DNA from: DASXMT01 sp963755985
GTDB taxonomy: Bacteria; Actinomycetota; Acidimicrobiia; Acidimicrobiales; RAAP-2
Assembly (NCBI GenBank): GCA_963755985.1
Contig: CAVWLO010000001.1
Span: 496,001-560,000 of the forward strand
Length of the DNA stretch: 64,000 nt
Direction: 5' to 3'
In this document: in pieces, positions 1-7,990 of the stretch
How positions within the stretch are numbered: position 1 is the stretch's first letter
How the letters are laid out: the number at the start of each line of letters is the position of its first letter
Notes under the pieces: model-generated
What the model was told of the DNA's origin: nothing
Seen by the model: the letters and a program-made list of their open reading frames with translations, nothing else
The model's database searches: none
Program-made: the position numbers and the translations under genes

Positions 1-1
1 C

Positions 2-1459
2 CGGACGGCCGAAGCGGTCCTCGGATATGGGGCCCTCGGGGACACCGAGGCCCGGATCGCCTGCGCGTTCGTCGCCGACGCCCTGGCCGACCTGGCCGCC
101 CGGCTGGTGGGACGGGAGGAACTCTGGGGCGTCACCCCGGTCTGGATGGCCCCGGCAGTCACGTTCGTCTCCGCCTTCCGTCAGCCCGGGTTCCTCGCCT
201 CGCTGGCCGAGCAGGAGGGCCCCCGTCACCTGGACCCGGACTTCGAGCTGGTCCGGGAGACGTTCCACCGGTTCGCCGAGGAGCAGATCCGGCCCCGGGC
301 CGAGCACATCCACCGGGAGAACACCGACATCCCCGAGGAGATCATCGACGGGATGGCCGAGATGGGCGGGTTCGGCATGTCGGTGCCCGAGGAGTACGGC
401 GGGTTCGCCACCGGGGGCGAGAGCGACTACCTGGGCATGGTGGTGGCCACCGAGGAGCTGTCTTGGGGGTCCCTCGGCGCGGGTGGCTCGCTGATCACCC
501 GCCCGGAGATCCTCACCCGGGCCCTCGTGTTCGGTGGGACCGAGGAGCAGAAGCGGGAGTGGCTGCCCAAGCTGGCCAGCGCCGAGGTGATGGGGGCCGT
601 GGCCGTGACCGAGCCCGACTTCGGCTCCGACGTGGCCGGCGTGATGACCTCGGCCACCCGGGCCAAAGGTGGTTGGTTGATCAACGGGGTCAAGACCTGG
701 TGCACGTTCGCCGGCCGCGCCGACGTCCTCTTGCTGTTGGCCCGCACCGACCCCGACAGGGTCAAGGCCCACCGGGGCCTCTCGCTCTTCCTGGTGGAAA
801 AGGAGCGCGGCGAGGGACACGGGTTCCTCTTCACCCAGGAGCCGGGGGCCGAGGGCCGGCCGGCCGGTTCGAGCGGGCGACTCGAGGGACGGCCCATCGA
901 CACCATCGGGTACCGGGGGATGCACTCCTACGAGTTGGCCTTCGAGAACTGGTTCGTTCCCGAGGCCAACCTGGTCGGGGGCGAGGAGGGGCTGGGGCGG
1001 GGCTTCTACCTCCAGATGCAGGGCTTCGAGAACGGGCGCCTACAAACGGCCGCTCGGGCCCTCGGGGTGATGCAGGCTGCCTACGAGGCTGCCCTCGAGT
1101 ACGCCCACGACCGCAAGGTGTTCGGCTCCCCGATCTTCGACTACCAGCTCACCGCGGCCAAGTTGGCCCGCATGGCCGTGCTCATCCAGGCCACCCGGCA
1201 GTTCTCCTACGAGGTGGCCAGGCTGATGGCCAAGGGGGAGGGGACGCTCGAGGCGTCCATGGTCAAGGCCTACGTGTGCCGCGCCGCCGAGTGGGTGACG
1301 CGCGAGGCCCTCCAGATACACGGCGGCATGGGCTACGCCGAGGAGTACCCGGTGAGCCGGTACTTCGTGGATGCCCGTGTGCTCTCCATCTTCGAGGGCG
1401 CCGACGAGACCCTGGCCCTCAAGGTCATCGCCCGGGGGCTGTTGAAGCAAGCCGGTTGA
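2..1459 (+). CDS. mcd: (2S)-methylsuccinyl-CoA dehydrogenase-like acyl-CoA dehydrogenase (5' end outside window)
   Basis: This FAD enzyme of the acyl-CoA dehydrogenase family would oxidise methylsuccinyl-CoA to mesaconyl-CoA in the ethylmalonyl-CoA pathway. The frame is open to the left edge, so 485 residues are visible and the true start lies outside; a GTG at 107 is the first internal candidate. About 75 residues precede the usual dehydrogenase start (LVRETFHRFAEEQI), which fits the N-terminal extension known for Mcd enzymes and not ordinary 380-residue dehydrogenases. Seen motifs include the mid-domain AVTEPDFGSDVAG, QIHGGMGYAEEYPVSRYF and the C-terminal FEGADETLAL, whose Glu is the likely catalytic base. 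The convergent CitE/Mcl-type lyase next door supports the pathway. A general long-form acyl-CoA dehydrogenase remains possible. Confidence 0.72.
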   Translation, partial: RTAEAVLGYGALGDTEARIACAFVADALADLAARLVGREELWGVTPVWMAPAVTFVSAFRQPGFLASLAEQEGPRHLDPDFELVRETFHRFAEEQIRPRAEHIHRENTDIPEEIIDGMAEMGGFGMSVPEEYGGFATGGESDYLGMVVATEELSWGSLGAGGSLITRPEILTRALVFGGTEEQKREWLPKLASAEVMGAVAVTEPDFGSDVAGVMTSATRAKGGWLINGVKTWCTFAGRADVLLLLARTDPDRVKAHRGLSLFLVEKERGEGHGFLFTQEPGAEGRPAGSSGRLEGRPIDTIGYRGMHSYELAFENWFVPEANLVGGEEGLGRGFYLQMQGFENGRLQTAARALGVMQAAYEAALEYAHDRKVFGSPIFDYQLTAAKLARMAVLIQATRQFSYEVARLMAKGEGTLEASMVKAYVCRAAEWVTREALQIHGGMGYAEEYPVSRYFVDARVLSIFEGADETLALKVIARGLLKQAG

Positions 1460-1508
1460 AGCCGGCCGGATCCAGCGCTTCCTCACCGAAGCGAGCAAGC
1501 CCTCGGGG

Positions 1509-2447
1509 TCAGCCCGCCGAGCGGGCCAGGCCGGCCCGATCGCCGCGGGTGACGAACTTGGTCGCCATCTTGCGACTGGCCTCGTCGATCATCTCGTCGC
1601 CGAACATGACCGCCCCGGTTCGCTGGTCCTCGGTGGCAAGCCGGTAGGCATCGAGGATGTCCCAGGCCCGGTCGAACTGCTCCTGGGTGGGCGAGTAGAC
1701 CTCGTTCAGCACTCCGACCTGGTCCGGCGTGAGGGCCCACTTGCCGTCGTAGCCGAGCACCCGAGTCCGCTGGGAGAACTCCCGCAGGCTGTCGAGCTCA
1801 CGGACCTTCAAGAAGGGCCCGTCGATGACCTGGAGTCCGTTGGCCCGGCCGGCCATGAGGATCTTCGAGAACACGTAGTTGAAGTGGTCGCCGGGGTACT
1901 CGGGGATGGCCACGCCCCCGGTGAGCACGGGCATCTCCATCGAGGCGGCGAAGTCGGCCGGCCCGAAGATGATGGTCTCGAGCCGGGGGGAGGCGGCGCA
2001 GATCTCCTCCACGTTGATCAGCCCGCCGGTCGTCTCGATCTGAGCCTCGATCCCGATGTGCCCGACCGGTAGCCCGCTCTTCTTCTCCACCTGGGTCAAC
2101 AACAGGTCGAGGGCGACGACCTCGGCCGCGTTCTGCACCTTGGGCAACATCAGCTCGTCGAGGCGCTCACCGGCGTTGCCCACCACCTCGATGACATCGC
2201 CGTAGGTCCACTCGGTGTCCCAGGCGTTGACCCGCACGCACAGGACCCGGTCGTCCCAGGACAGGTTCTTGATGGCGTCGGCCACCTTGGCCCGGGCGTT
2301 CTCCTTCTCCAGGGGTGCGACCGAGTCCTCTAGGTCCAGGAAGCTCATGTCGGCGGGCACGGTAGGCGCCTTGGACAGGAACTTCTCGTTCGACCCGGGC
2401 GAAGACATGCACGACCGGCGGGGCAGGTATCGGGATCGCTCTGACAT
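1509..2447 (-). CDS. mcl: CitE/HpcH-type CoA-ester lyase, likely L-malyl-CoA/beta-methylmalyl-CoA lyase
   Basis: A 312-residue TIM-barrel lyase that would cleave beta-methylmalyl-CoA to glyoxylate and propionyl-CoA (and malyl-CoA to glyoxylate and acetyl-CoA) in the ethylmalonyl-CoA pathway. Family features are visible: LDLEDSVAPLEKENAR near residue 36, VRVNAWDTEW, the IEAQIETTGG segment with the conserved Glu, GPADFAASM, and a C-terminal segment ending in a MFGDEMIDEASRK helix. The ATG at 2447 is chosen because the protein then begins MSERSRYLPRRSC, like other actinobacterial members; the frame stays open upstream without such similarity. It converges on the mcd-like gene with a 49-nt gap. 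A citrate-lyase beta-like enzyme of other specificity cannot be excluded. Confidence 0.78.
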   Translation of the reverse strand: MSERSRYLPRRSCMSSPGSNEKFLSKAPTVPADMSFLDLEDSVAPLEKENARAKVADAIKNLSWDDRVLCVRVNAWDTEWTYGDVIEVVGNAGERLDELMLPKVQNAAEVVALDLLLTQVEKKSGLPVGHIGIEAQIETTGGLINVEEICAASPRLETIIFGPADFAASMEMPVLTGGVAIPEYPGDHFNYVFSKILMAGRANGLQVIDGPFLKVRELDSLREFSQRTRVLGYDGKWALTPDQVGVLNEVYSPTQEQFDRAWDILDAYRLATEDQRTGAVMFGDEMIDEASRKMATKFVTRGDRAGLARSAG

Positions 2448-2545
2448 GCCCCCGATGGTAGGGCGCCCGGGAGGGTGAGCCAAGCCCTCGCAACACCCGG
2501 ACGGCCGAGCCCTTCCCGTACTGAACTGGGGTGATGCACAAACCC

Positions 2546-2559
2546 TTACGTTGACGTAA
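2546..2559. promoter_or_regulatory. 14-bp inverted repeat before the MFS gene, possible operator
   Basis: The repeat TTACGT-TG-ACGTAA is perfectly symmetric around a 2-nt centre and ends 9 nt before the ATG of the MFS exporter. Palindromes of this size bind dimeric TetR or MerR repressors. No regulator gene is adjacent, so the binding protein is unknown. Confidence 0.45.
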
Positions 2560-2568
2560 ACTTCCTCC

Positions 2569-4422
2569 ATGGCACTGCTTCGGAGCGGAGTGAACGGGAA
2601 GGCGCAGGCGAGAGTCGACCGGGAGCCGACCCACCCCGATCGGTACAAATGGATCGCCCTGTCCAACACGACCATGGGCGTCCTCATGGCCACCATCAAC
2701 CTGTCTATCGTGCTCATCTCGCTGCCCGACATCTTCCGGGGCATCGCCCTCGACCCCCTGGCCCCGGGCAACACCAGTTACCTGCTGTGGATGCTCATGG
2801 GCTTCATGGTCGTCACCGCCGTGTTGGTGGTCAGCTTCGGCCGCATCGGTGACATGTTCGGCCGGGTTCGCATGTACAACCTGGGCTTCGCCGTCTTCAC
2901 CTTCTTCTCCATCATGCTCTCGGTGGTCTGGCTCCACGGAGCGGCCGGAGCCCTCTACCTGATCGGCATGCGGGTGCTGCAGGGAGTGGGAGCCGCCTTG
3001 TTGATGGCCAACTCGAGCGCCATCCTCACCGACGCCTTCCCTTCCCACCAGCGCGGGCTGGCCCTCGGGATCAACCAGGTCGCGGCCATCGCCGGCTCGT
3101 TCATCGGGCTGATTCTGGGCGGCCTGCTCGGGCCGGTGGATTGGCGTCTCGTCTTCTTGGTCTCGGTCCCCGTTGGCGTGATCGGCACCATCTGGGCGTA
3201 CCTGAAGCTCGAGGAGCGGGGGGAGCGCCACCCGGCCCGGATCGACTGGTGGGGCAACGTCACCTTCGCCGTCGGGCTGGTCGCCGTGCTGACCGGGATC
3301 ACCTACGGGATCGAGCCCTACGGGGGGCACGTCATGGGGTGGACGAACCCGATGGTGCTGACCGCCCTCATTGGCGGGGTCGTGGTCCTCTGCGTGTTCG
3401 CGGTGATCGAGTCGAAGGTGGCCGATCCCATGTTCCGAATCCCCCTGTTCAAGATCCGGGCCTTCTCCATGGGCAACTTCGCCAACTTCCTGGCCGCCCT
3501 GGGCCGGGGCGGGATGATGTTCATCCTCATCATCTGGCTCCAGGGCATCTGGCTGCCCGAGCACGGCTACAGCTTCTCTCGGACCCCCCTGTGGGCCGGC
3601 ATCTACATGGTCCCGCTGACCGTGGGATTCCTCGTAGCCGGCCCCGTCTCCGGGTTCCTCTCCGACCGGTTCGGTGCCCGCCCCTTCGCCACCGGCGGCA
3701 TGATCCTGGCCGCGGTCAGCTTCCTACTCCTGGAGACCCTCCCCATCGACTTCTCCTACATGGCCTTCGCCCCCATCTTGTTGTTGAACGGCATCGCCAT
3801 GGGGATCTTCGCCTCCCCGAACCGGGCGGGGGTGATGAATGCCCTACCTCCCGACCAGCGCGGTGCGGGAGCGGGCATGGTCAACACGTTCCAGAACTCG
3901 GCCCAGGTCCTCTCAATCGGCATCTTCTTCACGCTGATCATCCTGGGCCTGGCCTCGGAGCTGCCGGGCAGCCTCTACCACGGCCTGGTGGCCCACGGGG
4001 TCCCGACCCGGGACGCCCTCCGGGTCTCCCACCTGCCCCCGGTGGGCAGCCTCTTCGCCGCCTTCTTGGGCTACAACCCCATGGAGAAGCTGTTGGGGGT
4101 GACGACCCTCCAGCACCTGCCGGCCGCGACTGCGCAGTACCTGACCGGACGGAGCTTCTTCCCCGGCCTGATCGCCGCGCCGTTCAAGAAGGGGCTCAAC
4201 CTGGCCTTCGACTTCGCCATCATCAGCTGCCTCCTGGCCGCCGGGGCGTCGGCCCTGCGGGGCGGCAAGTACGTGCATGGCCAGGACGCAGCCGACCGGG
4301 TGGAGGCCGAGCTGGCGGCCAAGGGGCTGGCCGACCCCGTCGGTGCCGGGGCCGGCGCCGAGGGTGAGGGTGAGGGCGTCAGGCGGTCGGGGCCGGGTCG
4401 CCACGTAGGTCAGCCGGCGTGA
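2569..4422 (+). CDS. MFS drug/solute exporter, DHA2 (14-TM) type
   Basis: A 617-residue inner-membrane transporter of the major facilitator superfamily, probably a proton-driven exporter of drugs or metabolites. The cytoplasmic-loop motif A is seen as SFGRIGDMFGRVRM near residue 90, and a motif C-like GSFIGLILGGLLGP follows near residue 175. Length and number of hydrophobic segments fit the 14-helix DHA2 group. There is an extended loop (about residues 460-540) and a hydrophilic Glu/Gly-rich C-terminal tail. The tail overlaps the convergent neighbour by 44 nt. A palindrome lies directly before the start, and no clear Shine-Dalgarno is present between them. The substrate cannot be told from sequence. 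Confidence 0.85.
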   Translation: MALLRSGVNGKAQARVDREPTHPDRYKWIALSNTTMGVLMATINLSIVLISLPDIFRGIALDPLAPGNTSYLLWMLMGFMVVTAVLVVSFGRIGDMFGRVRMYNLGFAVFTFFSIMLSVVWLHGAAGALYLIGMRVLQGVGAALLMANSSAILTDAFPSHQRGLALGINQVAAIAGSFIGLILGGLLGPVDWRLVFLVSVPVGVIGTIWAYLKLEERGERHPARIDWWGNVTFAVGLVAVLTGITYGIEPYGGHVMGWTNPMVLTALIGGVVVLCVFAVIESKVADPMFRIPLFKIRAFSMGNFANFLAALGRGGMMFILIIWLQGIWLPEHGYSFSRTPLWAGIYMVPLTVGFLVAGPVSGFLSDRFGARPFATGGMILAAVSFLLLETLPIDFSYMAFAPILLLNGIAMGIFASPNRAGVMNALPPDQRGAGAGMVNTFQNSAQVLSIGIFFTLIILGLASELPGSLYHGLVAHGVPTRDALRVSHLPPVGSLFAAFLGYNPMEKLLGVTTLQHLPAATAQYLTGRSFFPGLIAAPFKKGLNLAFDFAIISCLLAAGASALRGGKYVHGQDAADRVEAELAAKGLADPVGAGAGAEGEGEGVRRSGPGRHVGQPA

Positions 4423-5626
4423 GCTGTTCGGCCAGCAAGCGGTCGAAGCGGGCGGGATCGCCGCCCACGAAACGCCGGCACAGGGGCAGGCCCTCGACGT
4501 AGCAGGTGAGGTATGCCCGCCAGGTGGGGTGGACCAGGAACTCGACCGACTTGGCCGCCCGATCATGCGAGAGCAGTCCCCAGCGGGCCACCTCGTCGGT
4601 CACCACGTCGGGGTCGGCCCCGTCCTCGTGGAGGCGGAAGGCGGCGTTCTGCCTGACCCCACCGAGCGCCTCGCCGGCCACCGACACCGCCCCGACCACC
4701 TCGGTGTCGTAGCGGATGCCCAAGGCATGCAGGTGCTCGGCCACCGTTGCTTCCGGTCGGCGGCCCATGACCACCTCCAACCCCAGGTCGGCCAGGCCCT
4801 CGGCCAGGAGGCACTGGGGCGTGCCGACCAGGAAGATCGACTCCTCGAGCCACCGGCGCCGCCGGACCAGCCCCACCTCCTTGCGGGTGTGCTCGGTGTG
4901 GTGACCGGGATAGGCCTCGTGGGCCACCAAGTGGGCCAGGTTGGTGGAAAGCACCGGTAGGTCGGTGTTCACCGCCACCCGGCTCGACAGGCCACCCAGG
5001 TAGTAGTTGAAGCCCGACCAGGGCTGGTCGGTGACCAACTCGAACTCGACGTGCTCGCCGTCGGGCAGCCCGAACAGGGACGCAGTGCGCGCCCGCAGGT
5101 CCTCGGCCAGGGAGTCGATGGCCGGTCGGAGCTTGTCCACCGGGACGGCGTGGGACTCCCGCCATGTCACCAGCCGCTCGGCCAGCGGTCCCGTGCCCGG
5201 CAGGACCTCGTCGAGCTGGCGGTGGGCTACGAGCAGTTCCTCCTCGGGCAAGCGCGAGGGCCGCACCCCGTAGCAGGCCTCGACCTCGTCGGCGTAGGCG
5301 ATGGGATCGCCGTGCAACTTCGACGCGGTGGTGGCCAGCCCGAGCACCTGGGCGCGGAGCCAGCGGCGGCGGGCCGGGGCGCCGCCGTCCCCGGTCGCGG
5401 CGGCCGAGCCGGTGCCTTCGGCTGCGTCGAGCGGGGCACCCGCGTCGATGTCGGCCAGCAGTGCCCGGGCCTCGGCCATCAGGCGATCGGGCGGGAGCAC
5501 CGGCTCGGACTGGACCCGATCGGCGTATCGAGGCGGCCCGTAGTAGGCGTCGACCAGTCCGTCGATGTGCCGGCCCACGCGCAACCCGAGTTTGATGTAC
5601 CGCTCGATCAAGCCGGGGTCGGCCAC
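4379..5626 (-). CDS. Putative zinc metallopeptidase-like protein (HExxxHH motif, DUF885-like)
   Basis: A 415-residue soluble protein that starts with GTG. The most informative part is HEAYPGHHTEH near residue 250, followed about 40 residues later by EGLADLGLE; a paired HE..HH and a downstream Glu suggest a metal-dependent hydrolase of the gluzincin type, similar to the DUF885 family. No signal peptide is visible. The last 44 nt overlap the 3' end of the convergent MFS gene. Its substrate is unknown and the enzyme assignment rests on motif shape only. Confidence 0.6.
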   Translation of the reverse strand: MADPGLIERYIKLGLRVGRHIDGLVDAYYGPPRYADRVQSEPVLPPDRLMAEARALLADIDAGAPLDAAEGTGSAAATGDGGAPARRRWLRAQVLGLATTASKLHGDPIAYADEVEACYGVRPSRLPEEELLVAHRQLDEVLPGTGPLAERLVTWRESHAVPVDKLRPAIDSLAEDLRARTASLFGLPDGEHVEFELVTDQPWSGFNYYLGGLSSRVAVNTDLPVLSTNLAHLVAHEAYPGHHTEHTRKEVGLVRRRRWLEESIFLVGTPQCLLAEGLADLGLEVVMGRRPEATVAEHLHALGIRYDTEVVGAVSVAGEALGGVRQNAAFRLHEDGADPDVVTDEVARWGLLSHDRAAKSVEFLVHPTWRAYLTCYVEGLPLCRRFVGGDPARFDRLLAEQLTPADLRGDPAPTA

Positions 5627-5683
5627 TAGAGGGCGCCTGAACCCAGCTCGGCCCCTACCGGGTCGACCGCGACCACGACAGGG

Positions 5684-6367
5684 TCAGCTCAGCGTCTCGC
5701 GGAAGAACGCCAGCGTCCTTTCCCACAGCAACCGGGCAGCCTCGGCGCTGTAGGCCTCGGGCCTGTCCTCGTTGAAGAAGGCGTGCCCGACTCCCTCGTA
5801 GATGTGGAACGTCGTGTCCTTGCCCACCTGGTTCAATGTCGCCTCGAGCTGGCCCGCGGCCTCCGGGGAGAAGAAATCGTCGTTCCGGCCGAAATGTCCG
5901 AGCACCGGTGCGTTGAGCTTCGAGAAGTCGGGCGTCGCCCCCGGCCAGGGGATGAGCCCGTAGGCGGTCACCACCGCGGCCACGGCCTCGGGCCGCTGGG
6001 TCCCGAGCACCAAGGCGAGGCCGCCCCCCATGCAGAACCCGATCACGCCGACCCGGTCCCGGCCGGATCGCCTGGTCAGCTCGTCCACCGTCCCGCTCAG
6101 CTCCTTGGCCGTGACGTCCATGGACATGGCCATCATCTCCTTGGCCGCCTCGTCCGGCTCGGTGAGGGGCACCGTCGTCCCGTGGTACAGGTCCGGGGCC
6201 AGGGCCGTGAAGCCTTCGGCGGCAAACCGGTCACAGGTCCGGGTGATCTGGTTGACCAGGCCCCAGTACTCCTGAATGACGATCACCCCAGGTCCGACCG
6301 GGTCGGAGCTGGCTAGATACCCCCGTGCGGTAGATCCATTGCTCGGATATTCGATGATTTCACCCAC
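5684..6367 (-). CDS. Dienelactone hydrolase family protein
   Basis: A 227-residue alpha/beta hydrolase of the dienelactone hydrolase family, with a Cys-His-Asp triad: the nucleophile elbow GFCMGG with Cys112, an Asp at about 163-164 in GRNDDFFSP and His195 in GVGHAFFNE. An early Glu in IQEYWGL is also typical. Such enzymes open cyclic lactones or act on small esters in the cytoplasm; the natural substrate here is unknown. The start is GTG. It is followed on the same strand by the DUF885-like gene 57 nt away, and it is divergent from the first P60 gene. Confidence 0.88.
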   Translation of the reverse strand: MGEIIEYPSNGSTARGYLASSDPVGPGVIVIQEYWGLVNQITRTCDRFAAEGFTALAPDLYHGTTVPLTEPDEAAKEMMAMSMDVTAKELSGTVDELTRRSGRDRVGVIGFCMGGGLALVLGTQRPEAVAAVVTAYGLIPWPGATPDFSKLNAPVLGHFGRNDDFFSPEAAGQLEATLNQVGKDTTFHIYEGVGHAFFNEDRPEAYSAEAARLLWERTLAFFRETLS

Positions 6368-6523
6368 AAGAACAACGATATCGTGCGCCGACTCGCAACG
6401 TCACCTCGGAGACACCGTGCAATTTGGTCAGCGTTATGCCTGGTCATAAGGGCAATCCACGATCGGTCCTTGCGGCTCGTGATCTGATGGACTAAACAGT
6501 TGCCCGTTGTGACTGACGTCGAT

Positions 6524-7849
6524 ATGCCTTATTCGACGGCGAAGATAGGTGCAAATGAGGTACGTAGAGCGCCCCGCCTGTGGGGCCGCGCGACGCTCGC
6601 CCTAGCTATCGTCACAGGGATCACCTACGTGGTGTCTCTCTCCGCCCACCCAGCCGGTGCGGATCAGCTTTCTGACGCTCAGGCCCAGGCCGCCTCCATC
6701 CAGAGCCAGATCCAAGCAACCGGTCAGCGCATCAATACCCTCTCGCAGCAATACGACCAGGCGACCTACCACCTGCAGCAGATCAACACGCAGATCAGCC
6801 AGACGCAGGCGCAGATCACCAAGGCCCAGGACCAGGTCAACCGGGACCAGGCCCAGCTCCGGATCCAGGCAGTGAGCTCGTACGTGCATGCCGGCACCAC
6901 CTCAGGGGTCACCGACATGTTCAGCTCCGACCAGAACACCGCGGGCATTCGCTCCGTGTACTCCAACATCGCCGCCGGGAACGTCAACACCACGATCGAC
7001 AACCTGCACACCGCTCAGACACAGCTCCAGAGCCAGCAGGACTCCTTGAAGACCCAACAGGGTCAGGCCGCTGCGGACCAGGCCAACATCCAGACAGCCT
7101 CGGACCAGGCGACCCAGCTGGTCGCCCAGCAGAAGAACACGCTGAGCCAGGTCAACAGCCAGGTCGCTTCTTTGATCCAACAGCAACAGCAGGCGGCCGC
7201 GGCGGCCGCGGCAGCGGCTTTCAACCAGAAGCAGGCCGCGGCTCAACAAGCCGCTTCAGCCCAGCAGGCAGCCGCGGCGGCCAAGCCCGCGGCCCAGCCC
7301 CAAACGGTCAGTCAGGCGAACACGAGCAGCACGAGCGGTGGCGGCTCTACCACGAGCAGCAGTGGTGGTGGCGGTGGTGGTGGAGGTGGCTCGACGACCA
7401 CCAGTAGCAGCACCAGCGGCGGTGGCGGTGGCGGTGGCGGTGGCGGTGGCTCGAGCAGTAGCAGTGGCGCCGGTGCCAGTGTGCCCGCCCCCTCATCTGG
7501 TGGGGCCGCGGCCGTGGCTGCAGCCGAGAGCCAGATCGGTGTCCCCTACGCGTGGGGAGCCGAGAGCCCAGGCGTGGGCTTCGACTGTTCGGGTCTGACC
7601 GCGTGGGCGTGGGGCCAGGCCGGCGTGAGCCTGTCGCACTACTCGGGCGCCCAGTTTGCCGCTTCGGCCCCGGTGCCGTTGTCCGACCTCCAGCCCGGTG
7701 ATCTACTTTTCTACGGTCCCGGCGGGTCCGACCACGTGGCCATGTACGTGGGGGGCGGACAGATGATCGAAGCGCCCTACACCGGGGCCAGCGTATGGAT
7801 CACCGGAGTACGTACCGGGAGCGATTTCGTGGGCGCAGGTCGCCCTTAA
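6524..7849 (+). CDS. Secreted NlpC/P60 peptidoglycan hydrolase with coiled coil (first of a tandem pair)
   Basis: A cell-wall endopeptidase of about 441 residues. After a short basic N-terminus comes a hydrophobic segment and a likely signal cleavage at HPAGA-DQ, then a long Gln-rich coiled coil (about residues 45-240), an Ala/Gln-rich part, a low-complexity Gly/Ser/Thr linker with two poly-Gly runs, and a C-terminal NlpC/P60 domain with the catalytic Cys in FDCSGL and the His in DHVAMYVGG. The layout matches PcsB/RipA-type hydrolases, whose coiled coil keeps the enzyme inactive until recruited at division. TTG at 6500 and GTG at 6509 are alternative starts; none has a clear ribosome site. 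The next gene is a paralogue 141 nt downstream. Confidence 0.85.
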   Translation: MPYSTAKIGANEVRRAPRLWGRATLALAIVTGITYVVSLSAHPAGADQLSDAQAQAASIQSQIQATGQRINTLSQQYDQATYHLQQINTQISQTQAQITKAQDQVNRDQAQLRIQAVSSYVHAGTTSGVTDMFSSDQNTAGIRSVYSNIAAGNVNTTIDNLHTAQTQLQSQQDSLKTQQGQAAADQANIQTASDQATQLVAQQKNTLSQVNSQVASLIQQQQQAAAAAAAAAFNQKQAAAQQAASAQQAAAAAKPAAQPQTVSQANTSSTSGGGSTTSSSGGGGGGGGGSTTTSSSTSGGGGGGGGGGGSSSSSGAGASVPAPSSGGAAAVAAAESQIGVPYAWGAESPGVGFDCSGLTAWAWGQAGVSLSHYSGAQFAASAPVPLSDLQPGDLLFYGPGGSDHVAMYVGGGQMIEAPYTGASVWITGVRTGSDFVGAGRP

Positions 7850-7990
7850 CGCAGGGCCAGCATGGGCAACTCGGCGCAGAACGCGGCCGAGGCTCAGATC
7901 GCAGGACACCCAGCCAGTCCACCAATGACGAGGGCAACCGTGTCATCGTGGACGTGGTCCCGGACTCTGAGCCAGGTTGCGAAGGTCTCT

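Noticed and set aside
1451..1466. Terminator between mcd and mcl
   Set aside because: Only a 5-bp GCCGG/CCGGC stem is seen and no T-run follows, so chance is as likely.
2167..3564. Minus-strand open frame of 465 codons inside the MFS gene
   Set aside because: It runs antisense to a clear transporter and across a promoter region, with a composition (His/Asp/Gln/Gly) typical of shadow frames in GC-rich DNA.
6368..6523. c-di-AMP (ydaO) riboswitch before the P60 genes
   Set aside because: Such riboswitches often precede wall hydrolase genes in actinobacteria, but the region is short and none of the conserved motifs I know could be seen.
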